Assembly: GCA_023213395.1 (NCBI GenBank)
Contig: CM041465.1
Coordinates: 155,255,741-155,319,740, forward strand
Origin: Cycas panzhihuaensis
Taxonomy: Eukaryota; Cycadophyta
Direction of reading: 5' to 3'
Length of the DNA stretch: 64,000 nucleotides
The translations under genes were made by a program, and so were the position numbers. This document shows, one piece after another, positions 35,747 through 47,214 of the stretch. Each line of letters starts with the position of its first letter. Position 1 is the stretch's first letter. The notes beneath the pieces were generated by a model. The model was not told the DNA's origin. It saw nothing but the letters and a program-made list of their open reading frames with translations, and did not search any database.

Positions 35747-35770
35747 TGGCGACCATCTTGAGATCGCCAG
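35747..35770 (+). promoter_or_regulatory. Primer binding site of Tat1
   Basis: TGGCGACCATCTTGAGATCG follows the LTR end after one C. The TGGCG start is like sites used by other Tat/Athila elements. I cannot name the tRNA with confidence. Confidence 0.55.
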
Positions 35771-35925
35771 TAAGGGAGCTAAATCCGCTTCCCCTTCTTG
35801 TTGGTGTTCTTGCCTCTAGGTAGTTTTACATCCCGTGTCTTCCAGTTGGGCAGCCCCCAATGTGTTTGCATTACTTTCCTGCCTTTCCTTTCCTCTTCTC
35901 CTAACGACGCTAGCGAAGGCGTTGC

Positions 35926-38300
35926 ATGCGACGTTTCTCGCGTCGCCTGCGAGGCTTGCCGCCATTGTTAGAAGACCAATCATCTCGTTCCCTTCCGTCG
36001 TCGAACCCCGATTCGACAATGGAAGGTTACCCGTCTGATTGGGCCTGCCGTCCCATGGCTTCAGGAACTCAAGAGTTCCCTTCATCTGTTCTGGAATCTG
36101 CCCATGAGGGCGATGGTTCCATCTACTATCCAGATGACCATTTCCACCCAGATGACTTTCAGCCTTCCGCCCAAGTAGTGGAAGATTCGGACCCTCATGA
36201 GACTCGCCACCCCACTGGTGAGCCTTACGAGGGGCGCCCCGAAGGATACCCTACTTTCGAAGTCCCTTCGACCTCGTATGGCTATGAGGATACCCCTCCC
36301 ACCGACGCGGTCGAGGCGCTTAGTGAGTACTTTCGAGCAGCTCGCCGCCAGCCGCATCCTAAATGGTTTGCAGAAATGCTACGCAACGTAGCATCTTCTT
36401 CGTCCATACCTGCGTCATCTACAACGCTTGATGCTTCTACCCGCGCACACACATCCTATGCCGTGGCTACCCCGGCTCCCAAGGCAAGTGTTATGCCGCT
36501 TATTTCCAGCCGTGGTCCTACATCCTCAGGACCCGTTCGTGGTGTGTCCTTCCCTCAACTCCGGGTTAGTATGCCATGCCCTAGCCAAACGCACGCGCCA
36601 CCTCCGAACGTGACACATGTATTCCCTAGTAGGCCTCAGGGTCCTACTAGTGCCGCCACCGTTAGCCATGTAGGACCCACTCCTACATATGTCCAAAACC
36701 CAATTGGTGGTCCTTCTCTTTACGTGCCCCCAGGTTACACTGCTCAACCTTGGGGGCAAGGCAAGGGAAGCCATCTCCCTGTCTACGGGGTGGACCCGTT
36801 GCACCCATATGGGGTTGAGCCACCTACGGGTGGCCCATATGGGCAAAACCCAGTCCCCCATCCCTCGCTTCCATCGTCCAGCGCAACTCTCGTCACCGCG
36901 TCATCGCAAGGGAGTGCACCTCCTTTTCAGAGCCTTTACCCGCAGCCCCATTTCCAACAAGAGGTCTTTTCCCAAGGAGGGATGGGTTTACCACCCCCAT
37001 CCATTCCTTTTCCGGTTGTCGATCCATTAGTCCAAGCAAGGACATGTCCTTTCGTGGACTATAGGTCAACGCCATTGTCTGTTGAGGCGCTAAGGACTAA
37101 CCTGCCGCCTCACCCTCCTGAAGTTCCCAAATTCGACGGGACTTCGTCGCAAGACCCAACCGAGCATGTACGCAGCTTCTCTATGGCGTGCATCGATTAT
37201 TGGGCTTACGACCATATACTTATGAAGCTATTCCCACGGTCCTTGCAGGGTGATGCCCTCAAGTGGTTTTACCGCCTTCCTGCCCATTCGATCTCTTCAT
37301 TCTAGCAACTAGTAGACGAGTTCGTCAACTATTTTGACGTAGCCCGCCCATTCGAAAGCGGAATGAAGGCGCTTATGTCACTTAAACAAGGTCACAATGA
37401 GATGAACCGTGACTTTGTGCGATGCTTTCACGATCTTCTTCACTCCACCAAGGCCACGTTGCCTGAGGAGTTGAAGAGGGATCTCTTTGTCAATGCACCG
37501 CCTCAAGTGCATGTGGAAGTCCTCAAGATGGGGGCGACCACATGTGACTCCGCCATCATGAGGTGTTTAGCTTTGGAGGCCATTGAGATCCAAGCGGGAC
37601 TCAAGAAACCTCCTAGGCCCTCGCAACGTCGCGAGGCGCCTCCTCCAGCGAAGGAGACCAAACCTTCGCAGCCCGCTAGGTCCACCTCTCATCCGACTGA
37701 GAGGACCCTAAATCCCCTTACCTCTACCATTCGCTCATTCGAGCGCACGATGAAGGAGTTAAAACTTCAATCTCCTTCATCGCCAACCTCCCATAAACCT
37801 GTCCAGCAGACTTCTCATGCGATGCCCCCCAAAGGGGGAAACACCCAGTCTTCTCAAGCAAGAAGGACCGATCCTCCCCTTGAGAAGAGGTGGTGCTCCA
37901 TCCATGGAGAATGTTTCCATGACGACTCGCGTTGCCGGGCACAGCACCCACGCGACGCCCCGCCGCGCGACTCATCCCCTAGGCGGACATCGAGGCCTAA
38001 CCTCGATCAGCCCATTCATAGAGACCCGTTCCCCAAGCATGGGGAATGGGGTCGCGATGTCCAGCAAAGGAACAGCCGAAATCGGGATAGGTCTCCCGAT
38101 CCCCGCCCTTTGCGTGGTAGAGGAAAGGGTGTGCAGAGGTCGCCTTCCCCTTCGCAATCCCCCGACCGCCGCGCTCCATCACCTTCGTGGTCCCGTAACA
38201 AGGGAAAGAAGGTGATCCAAATGCTTGAGACCACTCCTCTTCTGGCGTTAACTTGGGTCTCAAGCTGCCAAGGAGGCAACTGGTACCTCCGCGTCTACCT
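35926..38300 (+). pseudogene. Tat1 gag
   Basis: Capsid and nucleocapsid protein. The first frame (35,926-37,305) starts MRRFSRRLRGLPP, then a long Pro/Ser-rich region. From about residue 390 comes the retrotransposon gag domain: PKFDGTSSQDPTEHVRSF, then LMKLFPRSLQGDALKWFYRL. A TAG at 37,303 replaces what is probably a Glu codon; the frame continues past it as QLVDEFVNYF and MKALMSLKQGHNEMNRDF (open to 38,310). A zinc-binding segment near 37,890 reads WCSIHGECFHDDSRC, followed by an Arg/Pro/Ser-rich basic tail. A frameshift near 38,270 moves the frame to the one leading into protease. Confidence 0.92.
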
Positions 38301-39012
38301 CGCAGCTTGATCCTCCTCTAGAAGCTACTCCTTCAGAGATTCTCACACTTCCCAAGACTATTCCCGCACGCCCCGGGCGATTTGACTTTAGGAGAGCCCT
38401 TACCCAACCCATAGGGAGGGGTAAGCCTTTCTCCGTAATCAAAGAGCTTCTTACCGTGGCCGCCGGGATGTCCATCATGGATGTCTTGAGAAGTTGCCCG
38501 GAGCAACGAGCGCTCCTCCTGAAAGCTCTTGGATCGAATGACGCGTCCGTTCATGCCTTAGGTACGACCCCAAGCGATGAATCCATTATCTCCTTCGACT
38601 CCAGAGATCTTCCCGCATCTAGTGGAAGGGAACGCCAATGGAACTTCCCTTTCACCATTACCATATATACTCCCGATTGCACGTTGCGGAGAACCGTCGT
38701 GAACAACGGTTCTTCCATCAACACCATGCCCTTACGCATTATGTAAGAGCTCGGCGTTTTCGCCTTGGAACTTGTTCCATGGCGTTGTCGGTATGGCACG
38801 GTCAGAAGACTCCCTTAGGATCTGTCTCGATACCCCTTACCCTCGAGGACAAGACTGTCGTTACCGACATCGTCATCCTCGATGTCGATGTTGATTACAA
38901 CCTGCTTCTAGGCCGACCATGGCTTGACCAAATGGGAGCCGTGTGTTCCACTCGTTGGGGGCAACTTAAATTTGTCCATAATGGACATATGAAAGTTGTC
39001 CTCCGCGAGTGA
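38290..39012 (+). pseudogene. Tat1 protease
   Basis: Aspartic protease that cuts the polyprotein. The frame begins before 38,456 and contains the linker KPFSVIKELLTVAAGMSIMD. The active-site region near 38,694 reads VVNNGSSINTMPL: the usual DTGSS has become NNGSS, losing the catalytic Asp. After a frameshift the second half (38,638-39,012 frame) reads PLTLEDKTVVTDIVILDVD, then YNLLLGRPWLDQMGA, the flap and C-terminal signature of gypsy proteases. Inactive by mutation and frameshift. Confidence 0.9.
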
Positions 39013-39162
39013 TCACTCGCCAAACCAGCTAGGCCTCCCGCCCAGGTAAGCCATGGCCATACGAAGGGAAACAAATGCCCTTCTGACCATGCCTCAGCTT
39101 GCTCCATTGGAATCCCCGATTCCTCCTACCGAGAAGAAAGTCCCGCGTCTTCTTCCCCTAGC

Positions 39163-41190
39163 TTGACGCGTTTTGCTCCTATTGGTGTCGAGAGCTATGG
39201 GTATGTTGCCGTGTTTGATGATAACGGATCCCATAGTGAGGACGAGGACTGTCCTCACCCAGTCTCGTTCCTACGCACCAGTGTGGGGCGTCTTCCTAGC
39301 CCTAGGCTCCCTTCTAGGACCTCTTTTGTTGTAGAGCTGGGTCACTTTCACATGTCACATGACATTGCGCATGTTGATCATCGCATTCCTGGCGCTTCCA
39401 TCCCGTCGCCTCCCGTAGGTGACGATGTTGAGAGTTCCCCTCTTGCTTTTTATGAGGGGCCTCTCCTTGACTCCCCTTTGGAGTCCCTTGTGGATGACGC
39501 GGTCTTGAGCCATCTGGGTCCTATCACTCCCGTGCCATCCCTCGCCTCGCCTATTCGAAGTCAGGCCATCGATGGGGTAGACTACTTTGAAGACGACGAG
39601 GCTTTGCTGGAACACTTAGTAGGTTCCATGTCGAGTTTGCCTCCTGGTCACCACAATCTTGGCCACCAGAAGGTCTTAGCGATTGGGTCCACATTAGCCG
39701 ACCCAATCCCCTCTTCCAGTTCCTCCCTTCTAGTTGATCTTGCCCCCCTCCATTTCGAGGAGGGGAATGCCATGTGCATGGGGGCAACCCAGGACATAGT
39801 CCTTGCCCGGATAGGGTCATCAAGGTGCGAGCGAGTGCACCACAGCGAGGTGAGGGAATACACCCTCATGTTCCAGGAATTTCGCGATGTATTTGCGTGG
39901 GAATACTCAGACATAAAGGGCATTGACCCCTCCATCGTTGTGCATAACCTTATGACCTTCCCTAACGCTTGCCCCGTGCGTCAGAAGCAACGTCCCCTTC
40001 ACCCAAAGCTTTCAGCTGCCATTAAGATGGAAGTTGAGAAGCTTCTGGAGGTAGGACTTATCTCCTCCATCGATTACCCCAAGTGGGTATCGAATATCGT
40101 TCCCGTTGCTAAAAAGAAAGGGACCATTCGTATTTGTGTCGATTTTCGCGACATAAATAACGCTTACCCTAAGGACAACTTTCCTCTTCCTTTCATCGAT
40201 CAAATAATCGATCGTCTTTACCGATTCGAAGTTATGTCCCTGATGGACGGCTTCTCCAGCTATAACCAGATCCAGATTTCTCCTGAAGAACGTCATAAGA
40301 TGGCCTTCACGACGCCATGGGGTACCTTTGCCTACAAGGCAATGCCCTTTGGTCTCAAAAATGCAGGGGCTACTTATCAAAGAGCCATGCATTTTATCTT
40401 TCATGACCTCATCAACAATACGATGGAGGTCTTCATGGATGACATGATGGGCCTTTCCTGTTCCAGAGCCCATCATCTTTCCGACTTGCGTGCCATCTTC
40501 GCAAGATGCCGCAAGTACCACGTTAGTTTAAACCCGCTGAAATGCGTGTTTATCGTTACTTCGGGCAAACTCCTTGGTTTCCTCGTGTCTCAACAAGGAA
40601 TCCAAATCGATCCGGAAAAAGTCAAGGCGATCCTTGACATGCCACCGCCTAAGACCCAACGACAAATTAAGTCGTTCCTAGGCAGGCTTGGTTTCTTGAG
40701 GCGTTTTTTGGCAGATTTCACCATAAACGCCAAACCCCTTACGAACCTATTGAAGAAAGGAGCCCCTTTTGTCTGGTCGGACAAGACCCAAAAGGCCTTC
40801 GTAGGGCTCAAGGAAGCTCTCGTCTCCGCCCCTACGCTGGCGCCTCCTCGCTTCGATAGGCCCTTCATCCTATACACCTTGGCAACTGACGAATCCTTAG
40901 GCGCAATGCTCGCGCAGGAGGATGACTCGGGAACCGAGAGGGCCATTTATTTCATCAGCTGCACTCTCGTTGCAGCTGAATTGAACTATCCCGTAGAAAG
41001 GAATGCCTCTCCTTAGTCCATGCGACCGAAATTTCGGCATTACACCTTTCGGCAATACGACCAAGGTGATCGTTCAATCCGATCCTCATGCGTTACTTAC
41101 CCGCTCGGTTGGCGGGTGGGGCGGAGACGTTGGTGATCTGCTTCAAGAATTTGACTTGCAAGTCGTCGATAGGAAGTCGAAGAAGGGATG
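39163..41190 (+). pseudogene. Tat1 reverse transcriptase and RNase H
   Basis: Open for 617 codons (39,163-41,016). The first 230 residues are an acidic linker. RT then follows: FRDVFAWEYSDIKGIDPSIV, VEKLLEVGLISSIDYPKWVS, RICVDFRDINNAYPKDNFPL, MPFGLKNAGATYQRAMHFIF. The catalytic box is FMDDMM near 40,432 in place of YxDD; FMDD keeps both Asp residues. The connection domain has LGFLVSQQGIQIDPEKVKAI and FLGRLGFLRRF. RNase H starts near 40,860 (LATDESLGAMLAQED, then ERAIYFISCTL). A frameshift near 41,005 splits it and the rest reads TTKVIVQSDPHALLTR and LLQEFDLQVVDRKSKKG to about 41,190. RT itself looks nearly intact. Confidence 0.94.
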
Positions 41191-41205
41191 ATAGTAGCGG
41201 AATAG

Positions 41206-42548
41206 TTGGCCGTCGCCATTCCCAACGAGAGCAGCGTCCCCATTGACGACTCCTTCCTGGACGAGTCCATTATGACCGTCCAGGATGTTCCTCCTTACCC
41301 ACTCGCCGATAGCGAGTGGTATGGCGACATTGTGCGATATTTGACTCAGCAAGAATATCGCCCCGAAGCCAACAACAAAGTTAGGTCGCATATCCGTGCC
41401 ATTGCTAGGCAACACCTCCTCGTGGACGGGGTGTTGTATAAGAGATCTTTCGATGGGATCCTGCTTCGCTGCGTCGCTCCTGACGAAGCAGACCAAATAC
41501 TTCGCGAGTGCCACCATGGCATTTGTGAGGGCCACTTTTGGGGCCAATCCATAGCCCAAAGGATCCTCTGCATGGGCTATTACTGGCCGTCCTTGTTCAA
41601 GGACGCCCACGCTTGCGCCCTTAGATGCCGGCGTTGTCAAGAGCATGCCAACATCTCTCACATACCTTCTGAGGCACTGCACCCTATCGTGTCTCCGTGG
41701 CCCTTTTCCCAATAGGGTTTAGACCTCATTGGGGCTATATCACCACCATCTTCCGCACAACATAAATATATCCTAACTGCTACTGAATACTTCACTAAAT
41801 GGGTAGAGGCGACCCCCACTACCCCTGGCAAGACGATAGCCACTTTCGTCTACCAGCATATTATCTGTCGTTTTGGAATTCCAGACATCCTAATTACGGA
41901 TAATGGAACTCCCTTTTGTAATAAGGAAATGGACGAATTGTGTGAGAAATTTAAAATCTCGCACAAGACGTCATCCCCTTATTACCCCCAAGCCAACGGG
42001 CAAATTGAATCTTTCAACAAAACGCTCATTGGCATCTTGAAGAAAACCGTTGCTCAGTCTCAAAGAGCGGCATGTCCACTCCTTCCGCACTATGGGCTTA
42101 TCGCAACTCTATGCGGATAGCTAACGGAATGACCTCATCCTTGCTAGTCTATGGGACCAAGCGATACTTGGTTGGAAGTGGAGGTCCCTTCTCTTGAGTC
42201 TCCCTTCGAGGCCTCATCGATGAGGAGTCTACTCGCCAGGCTCATCTCCTAGACCTCGAAGCCCTGGATGAGAAGCGCTTAGCGGCTTATCAAGCGAACC
42301 TCGCTTCGAAAGCCCGTTTGCAAAGGACATACGATAAACACCTTCGTGCCCGTCCTTTGTGTCCTGGGGACCACGTCCTCAAATTAGAGTATCTTTACGA
42401 TCGCTTGGCCAAATTCGGGCCCAAGTGGGTAGGTCCCTTCGTCGTTCTCGAAAGCCTCGATAACGGCGCATACAGGATCGCCACCTTAGACGGCTTGGAA
42501 TTTGAGAAAGCGGTCAACGGGAAATTCCTCAAGAAGTTCTACGCGTGA
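41206..42548 (+). pseudogene. Tat1 integrase
   Basis: The zinc-binding domain lies near 41,490-41,650: HHGICEGHFWGQSIAQRILC then CALRCRRCQEH (His-His-Cys-Cys). Core: GLDLIGAI near 41,720 after an in-frame TAG, TEYFTKWVEA, LITDNGTPFCNKEMDELCEK near 41,890, and YPQANGQIESFNKTLIGILK with the third acidic residue near 42,005. After a frameshift near 42,060 the C-terminal GPF-type domain is open at 42,318-42,548: PGDHVLKLEYLYDRLAKFGP, KWVGPFVVLESLDNGAYRIA, LEFEKAVNGKFLKKFYA. All three catalytic acids are present but the frame is broken at least twice. Tat2 has an almost collinear copy at 62,640-64,000. Confidence 0.93.
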
Positions 42549-42560
42549 TCTCTTCGCCCT

Positions 42561-42732
42561 GCTCCGAAATGAGCCTAAACTACCATTTTAAATTGTTCCC
42601 CATTCCTCCCAACTACAGGTTGAATGGTAATTTAGGATGGATTCTTGCTCTGAAATGAGCCTAAACTACCATCTTGAACTGTCCCCATTCCTCCCCACTG
42701 CAGGTTGAATGGCAATTCAAGGTGGACTCTCG
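42561..42732 (+). repeat. Tandem duplication, 86-bp unit
   Basis: Two adjacent copies (42,561-42,646 and 42,647-42,732) share GCTC-GAAATGAGCCTAAACTACCAT and CTACAGGTTGAATGG-like text, with about a dozen differences. They lie just after the integrase stop. The Tat2 counterpart (about 62,550-62,640) also has short repeats with GAGCCTAAAC. Confidence 0.85.
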
Positions 42733-43350
42733 TTCCTTTTTCCGGTTCCTCCTACGGAACCCGCGTTCCCGTATACTCTTGGGAACCTTTGTCTCCCTAT
42801 TTTGGGCATCCCCCAAACTAGGACGGCGCTATGGAGTATCGTTACTCCCCTTTTCGTGCTTGTCACTTCCTTCGCATATTCCGCTATGCTCCCCTGTGGA
42901 CGTGCATGTCGCCCTATCTTCTAACCTCACACCTCTCGATCACCTCTGCTCACGGTGGATGTGTGTGCTCCTGTTAGACATATGGCCATACATGGAAGGA
43001 AACACCTGCATATTTACAAAACTTTACAACAAAATATATGCATTTATACGTTCACATATTTACATATCAGCATACAAATATTTACGACATGCAAACATTT
43101 ACAACATATAAATCATTCATGTAAAGTAAATCATACATGCTACCTCTATCATACATGGTACACCATTTCATGCCAAAATGGGATTCCAATTACCCCATGT
43201 ATATATATATATCAAAAATGTCATAGTACATCGTGTATGTAGGAAGTCGAGATCCTTGCAGGGGGAGTACAATCATGTGAGTCTACATATGACCCCCTGG
43301 AGGCCCGCGCTTTCCCGTCAAAATCATACATATGTGTCTCCTAGCCTACT
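42733..43350 (+). other. Tat1 spacer between integrase and PMD gene
   Basis: No coding domain recognised. The open frames at 42,674-43,111 and 42,955-43,242 have no family resemblance and do not recur in Tat2. It presumably holds the 3' end of the opposite-strand PMD transcript. Confidence 0.5.
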
Positions 43351-43430
43351 GCTGTTGTCCTGATCCCGGGGTCCCATCCCCTGGTCTGTGTGACCCCTCT
43401 CCCGGGGACCACATCCTTGCGAGGCTCCTC

Positions 43431-43957
43431 CTAGGCCTCCGCGAGCTGCCTACCTCGCTCTCCTCGTCCAGGTCTCGAGTCGTCGTGGCCATGTGTGTGT
43501 GAGTGGCTCCTGCTCGACCTTGAGACCATCTGCGCCACCAGCTGGTCGTAGCGGACCTGGATGCGGTCCCTCTCACCTCGGAGTCCCTCCTCGATAGCTC
43601 TAAACCTCTCCTCCGACGCCTTAAGGCGCTCCTCTAGGACTGCAAGGCGAGTGCTGCTCCCTGTATCTCCTCCTGGCCCGCCCTGAGCCTCCAAGGCCTG
43701 GATCCGTCCACGCAGCTCATCTCGCTCGCCCCTGGTCACGTCGAGCTCTCGCTGCAGCTGCCCCCGGAATGCCATGTGCTCCTGGGTCTCTGCAGCCCAG
43801 ATGTCTCTCGCTCTCACCAATGGGGCGAATGCCTGCATGTAGGCTCCTGCCGATCTGGGCGCATCCTCTACCTGGATGGGCGGTTGCCCCTCTGCGTAGA
43901 CCTGAGGGAATAACTCCCTCACCATGGCCTCGACCAGTCGCTGGACCTCCGCTACAC
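43431..43957 (-). other. Exon 3 of Tat1 PMD gene: coiled coil
   Basis: About 175 codons, open. VRELFPQVYAEGQPPIQVED near the start matches VVIDLFPMVYMKG in Tat2. The middle is strongly helical (QLQRELDVTRGERDELRGRI, LEERLKASEERFRAIEEGLR), suggesting dimerisation. The tail is rich in His, Ser and Arg. A 3' end signal is not obvious. Confidence 0.8.
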
Positions 43958-45790
43958 CTATCAATACAACATGCCATGCGTCAGTGTGTATCCTCGATAC
44001 ATATCATAAAATAAAATCAAAATCTATCTAGATGTTAAACGACTAAGGAAACGGTTGGGTCTCACCTGCCGTGGCCGCCGGATCCTCTGTTCGGGCGACG
44101 TTTCCCTCCCCTGGCTCTCTGCCAGCTGCTGGTGCCTCATCCTTTGGCACATCCTCTGCGTCTGCCTCGTCTCTGGCAGGGACTGGCTCGACCCTCACCT
44201 CTCCGGATCTCCTCATGTTCCGAAGCCTGCGCCCTCTGGTCTCGGCCGCCCTGCTCATCTTGGCAGCTCCTGACGGGCCTGCCCCTCCTGTGGCAGCCCC
44301 GAATGGTCCTGCTGCGTCCTCGGATGGCTGTGATGGACCTGCCTCTCCTGCAGGTCATGATGGGCTAGCCCCATCTCCCCCGTCATCACTGTCATCACCC
44401 CCGTCGTCATCGTCATTGTCGCTGTCATCATCGACGGGTGCTCCTGCCCCTCTGCCCGTCATCACTCGCCCACCTCACCGCCTCTGTATGGGTGCGCTGT
44501 AGTCCAGCCGGTGAGGAGGTCGAGCGATGTCACATCGACTGACCGACGGACATGGGCCTGGTCCTCTGTCCCCCAGAATCTCGTCTACCATCTATGGACC
44601 ATCGGGGCCCACCTCGCTATGGGGAATGGCCCCCCTGCCGGCGCCACTGCCACAAAATGGTCAAAGAACCAGCACTATAGCAATGTGATGTATGAGAATC
44701 CTCCTCATCCCGATCTTCTGATGGTATCTAGTTGGGCGATGAGGTTCACCGCAACTAGGGTAGCCCAATCCATCCTCTCGCCGGCAAGCCGGCCACAAGG
44801 CCCACCCATCCTCCCAGGATCTCCTCAGAGTTATGTTTCCGGGAGATCCGGAACAGAATGCATAACAGGATAAGCTTCCTCACCCGAGGAATCCCTGACA
44901 TGAGTACTGTTTGGAGGGGAGCTCCCCTCCGCTGCCACCTGTCTGCCCCCATGAGGAACTGAGCCACCTCCCTGTGTGCTGCCTCGGTGCTAGGCAACGT
45001 CCTCAGTCTCACGGGTCTCCCTGTCGCTGGCACCCCTAGGATCCATCTAATATCCTTTGGGGTGATAGTAATATCCCCTATCTGAGGCAAGTAAAACACA
45101 TGCCTCCTCCTATCCCAGTGCGACATTATGTCCACTAGGAGCCGCTGATCCGTCTGAACTGGGGGTCCTCGGGGCCTTAGACAGTGCATCTCTTCAGGGT
45201 CGCCCTGTCCTCCTCTATCGACATCTCCAGATAGCTAAGGATGGGCATGCCGACGTTCTCGCGGTTATCCACCGCGGTAACTGCCTGCAATCAGCAAAAG
45301 TCAATCCAAATCAGTTCCCTAACACTCTTCCGAACCCCTAGCTGCCTGTCTAGTGCCCTTTTCTGGTTTTCCGGGGCTGTTTGGCCTCTTTTTTAGTTTT
45401 TTCTGATTTTTACAGCATCGCCCCAAATTTAGCGATCAGCTAAAATTGGGCGAGCCCCATGCGATCGTTCTTCCGGAGCGCTCCCGTGGCCACGATCGCA
45501 GTGCTGCGATCTTAGTCGCAGATCTGCAAGCAACCCCTAAAAGGGGGTTTTGGCCCAGAAAATCAAAAAATTTTGTGGTGGACCCCCAGTGGGGCCCACC
45601 AGGACTAGGGCTGCCTAATGCCCAGGTCCCCGCCTCTTTCTGGGTCCAATTCAGACTCTGAGAGGCCTCTAACCGCCCGTAAGGGGCATAAAAAGCATTA
45701 AAATTTAAGTAAAAAGCAATAAATTTCAAACTTTGAAATGACGAAGGTTTCGTTAGATCCACTCACTGGGTCTGGCCTGACCGTCGCCAT
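43431..45790 (-). pseudogene. Opposite-strand PMD gene carried by Tat1 (three exons)
   Basis: The plant mobile domain (PMD, the MAIN/MAIL1 family) occurs in nuclear plant proteins and in some transposons. Exon 1 (45,790-45,767) encodes MATVRPDP and ends at GTGAGT. Exon 2 (45,284-44,066) follows TTGCAG and continues in frame as AVTAVDNRENVGMPIL. After one frameshift near 45,190 it gives the PMD proper: LLVDIMSHWDRRRHVFYLPQ, GDITITPKDIRWILGVP, IPRVRKLILLCILFRIS, then LVAVNLIAQLDTIRRS and GFSYI in a shifted frame. An acidic stretch near 44,380-44,450 (VDDDSDNDDDDGGDDSDDGG) follows. Exon 2 ends GCAG before GTGAG. Exon 3 starts at 43,957 after GATAG and joins in frame (AATA-GVAEVQRLVEAMVREL), giving a coiled coil rich in Arg, Glu and Leu to the stop at 43,431. 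Frameshifts and stops disable it. Tat2 has a collinear copy. Confidence 0.85.
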
Positions 45791-45948
45791 CTCGTCTCTC
45801 TGGTCGTGATGATTGTCTCCTCGCTCGAATCCGATGGTCGGATCGTCCTCTACGTGCCTCTGAAATCAGGAAGCGCTCTGCGTCGTAAGGGAAAGGCTCT
45901 GGTTTCGCACGAGAGCCAGTGAAAATGAATCCGATTTTCATTGGTTTT

Positions 45949-45960
45949 CCTTATATAGGC
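45949..45960 (-). promoter_or_regulatory. TATA box of the Tat1 PMD gene
   Basis: On the minus strand GCCTATATAAGG lies about 160 bases before the exon 1 ATG at 45,790, with GC-rich sequence upstream. It gives the antisense gene its own promoter. At the same place in Tat2 (near 50,975) there is a long TA-rich microsatellite. Confidence 0.6.
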
Positions 45961-46469
45961 AGGGGCCGTGCACTTCTTAGTTTTGGCTCGTGGTGATCGT
46001 TGGGACCATCTCATCGCGCTGGTAACCTTTGCCTTCTAGCCCTGTCACCCATTGTGCTCCATGGACGCCCTTTTGCCCTCTCTTGCAAAGGCATTTATGG
46101 CGCCTCATTATTGCACTTTTGGCAGGGCCCTTTTTTATCGTTTTGCGCGCTACTCCCATGCATGCCTGAGTTTATACTCGTTTGGCTCATTTCGCCGCCC
46201 TGGACTCATTTTCGCAACCCTTTTTCACCCCTGGGATCCCCAAAGGAAACGCTCCCCCGTCTGGGGGCATGTCTTGCTTCCCAAAGCGACCTTTGGGACC
46301 TGTGGTGCCTTTCTCTACCCACTCTCCCCGATTGACTGCTTGCTCTCGTTTTCGGGTAACCTCATTGCTAGGTCCTCCTACCCTTCTCGGCCCGCTTCGC
46401 GCTAGCTATTCGAGTCTTTGTTTTTGCTTGCATCGCTATTTGTTTGCCGCCAGAGCCTAGTATCAAGCC
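45961..46469 (+). other. Tat1 spacer between PMD promoter and extra RNase H
   Basis: Several overlapping open frames in all plus frames (46,000-46,460) reflect GC-rich, stop-poor sequence. None resembles a known family or is kept in Tat2. It may be the leader or linker of the RNase H frame. Confidence 0.5.
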
Positions 46470-46900
46470 ATGTCTCTCCTCGTTTTCACCGATGGTGGAA
46501 GTCGCAACCCCGCCTTCCATTGTATGGATTCTTCGCAGTCCCTCCGGACACGATTACTTACATTCCGGAGTCTTTCTTCCCGAGGCTACCAATAACAAAG
46601 CCGAGTACACGGCCGTTATTGAAGCCCTTATGGATGCTCTTCGTTTCCATCACGGTTCCATTATGTTATTTTTCGATTCTCAGGTCGTGGTGTCCCATCT
46701 CACCCAGGTTTACCAGGTGCGATGCCCTCATCTGAGAACCCTCGCGTCGCCGTGTCTCTTCCGCTTGTTTCTCGCTGGATATCTAGCATATCTCGAGGCA
46801 CCTCAATGTTGAGGCCGATGCCTCATCTCGCCTCTCCTTGAGTGTCGCCTCCTCTTACGACCGCCTTGAGGCTTGCCTGGCTGGCCCGTGCCCAAGCCTC
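46470..46900 (+). pseudogene. Tat1 extra RNase H (aRNH) downstream of integrase
   Basis: Starts MSLLVFTDGGSRNP at 46,470 with the first catalytic Asp, then frameshifts. The frame open at 46,444-46,812 continues with GVFLPEATNNKAEYTAVIEA (catalytic Glu), LRFHHGSIMLFFDSQVVVSH (catalytic Asp) and LTQVYQVRCPHLRTL. A third frame near 46,790 reads ISSISRHLNVEADASSRLSL, the usual C-terminal His/Asp segment. These are the signatures of archaeal-type RNase H as found in Tat elements. It is separate from the normal RNase H at 40,860-41,190 and lies beyond the antisense PMD gene. Tat2 keeps the same arrangement. Two frameshifts disable it. Confidence 0.88.
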
Positions 46901-47214
46901 CAGTTGCTGTTAGTTAGATGTACCTGCTCTACTTTGTTGGATGCCCTCTTACTTCATGTTGCACCTTGGCAACTGGGGCATCCTGTTTTACTGCTTATTT
47001 CAGTTTCAAGTCGATGTTTAGGCAACACGCAGGCAGCCCCTACATTGTCCTCGTCTTTGTCTCCCTTGTCCACGCGTTCTGCCATGACACTTGCCTATGC
47101 CCTTGGTCCACGTGTCGCTCTTTATTATTTTATATATATATGCATGTGCTACTCATATCTTTGATTGACAGCATTTGCCATCACATTACGCCCGAAAGCG
47201 GTGAGGCTCTCTTC
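46901..47214 (+). other. Tat1 3' untranslated stretch
   Basis: Between the extra RNase H and the polypurine tract. Open frames at 46,838-47,164 and 46,918-47,307 run through it and into the LTR; I see no domain. Confidence 0.55.

Noticed and set aside
44055-44873. Plus-strand open frames opposite the PMD gene (44,071-44,502, 44,511-44,873)
   Set aside because: Low-complexity Pro/Ser/Ala translations of the complement of the acidic and basic PMD exon; the domain signal is on the minus strand.
43431-45790. PMD gene as an independent host gene trapped by chance
   Set aside because: The same gene, orientation and neighbours occur in Tat2, so it belongs to the element lineage.
45753-45941. Minus-strand open frame starting MKIGFIFTG as the PMD start
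   Set aside because: It runs through the GTGAGT donor and out of frame with exon 2. The ATG at 45,790 gives an in-frame splice and is conserved in Tat2, so the longer frame is better read as 5' leader.
46000-46460. Four overlapping plus-strand open frames upstream of the extra RNase H
   Set aside because: GC-rich, stop-poor spacer with no family match and no counterpart in Tat2.
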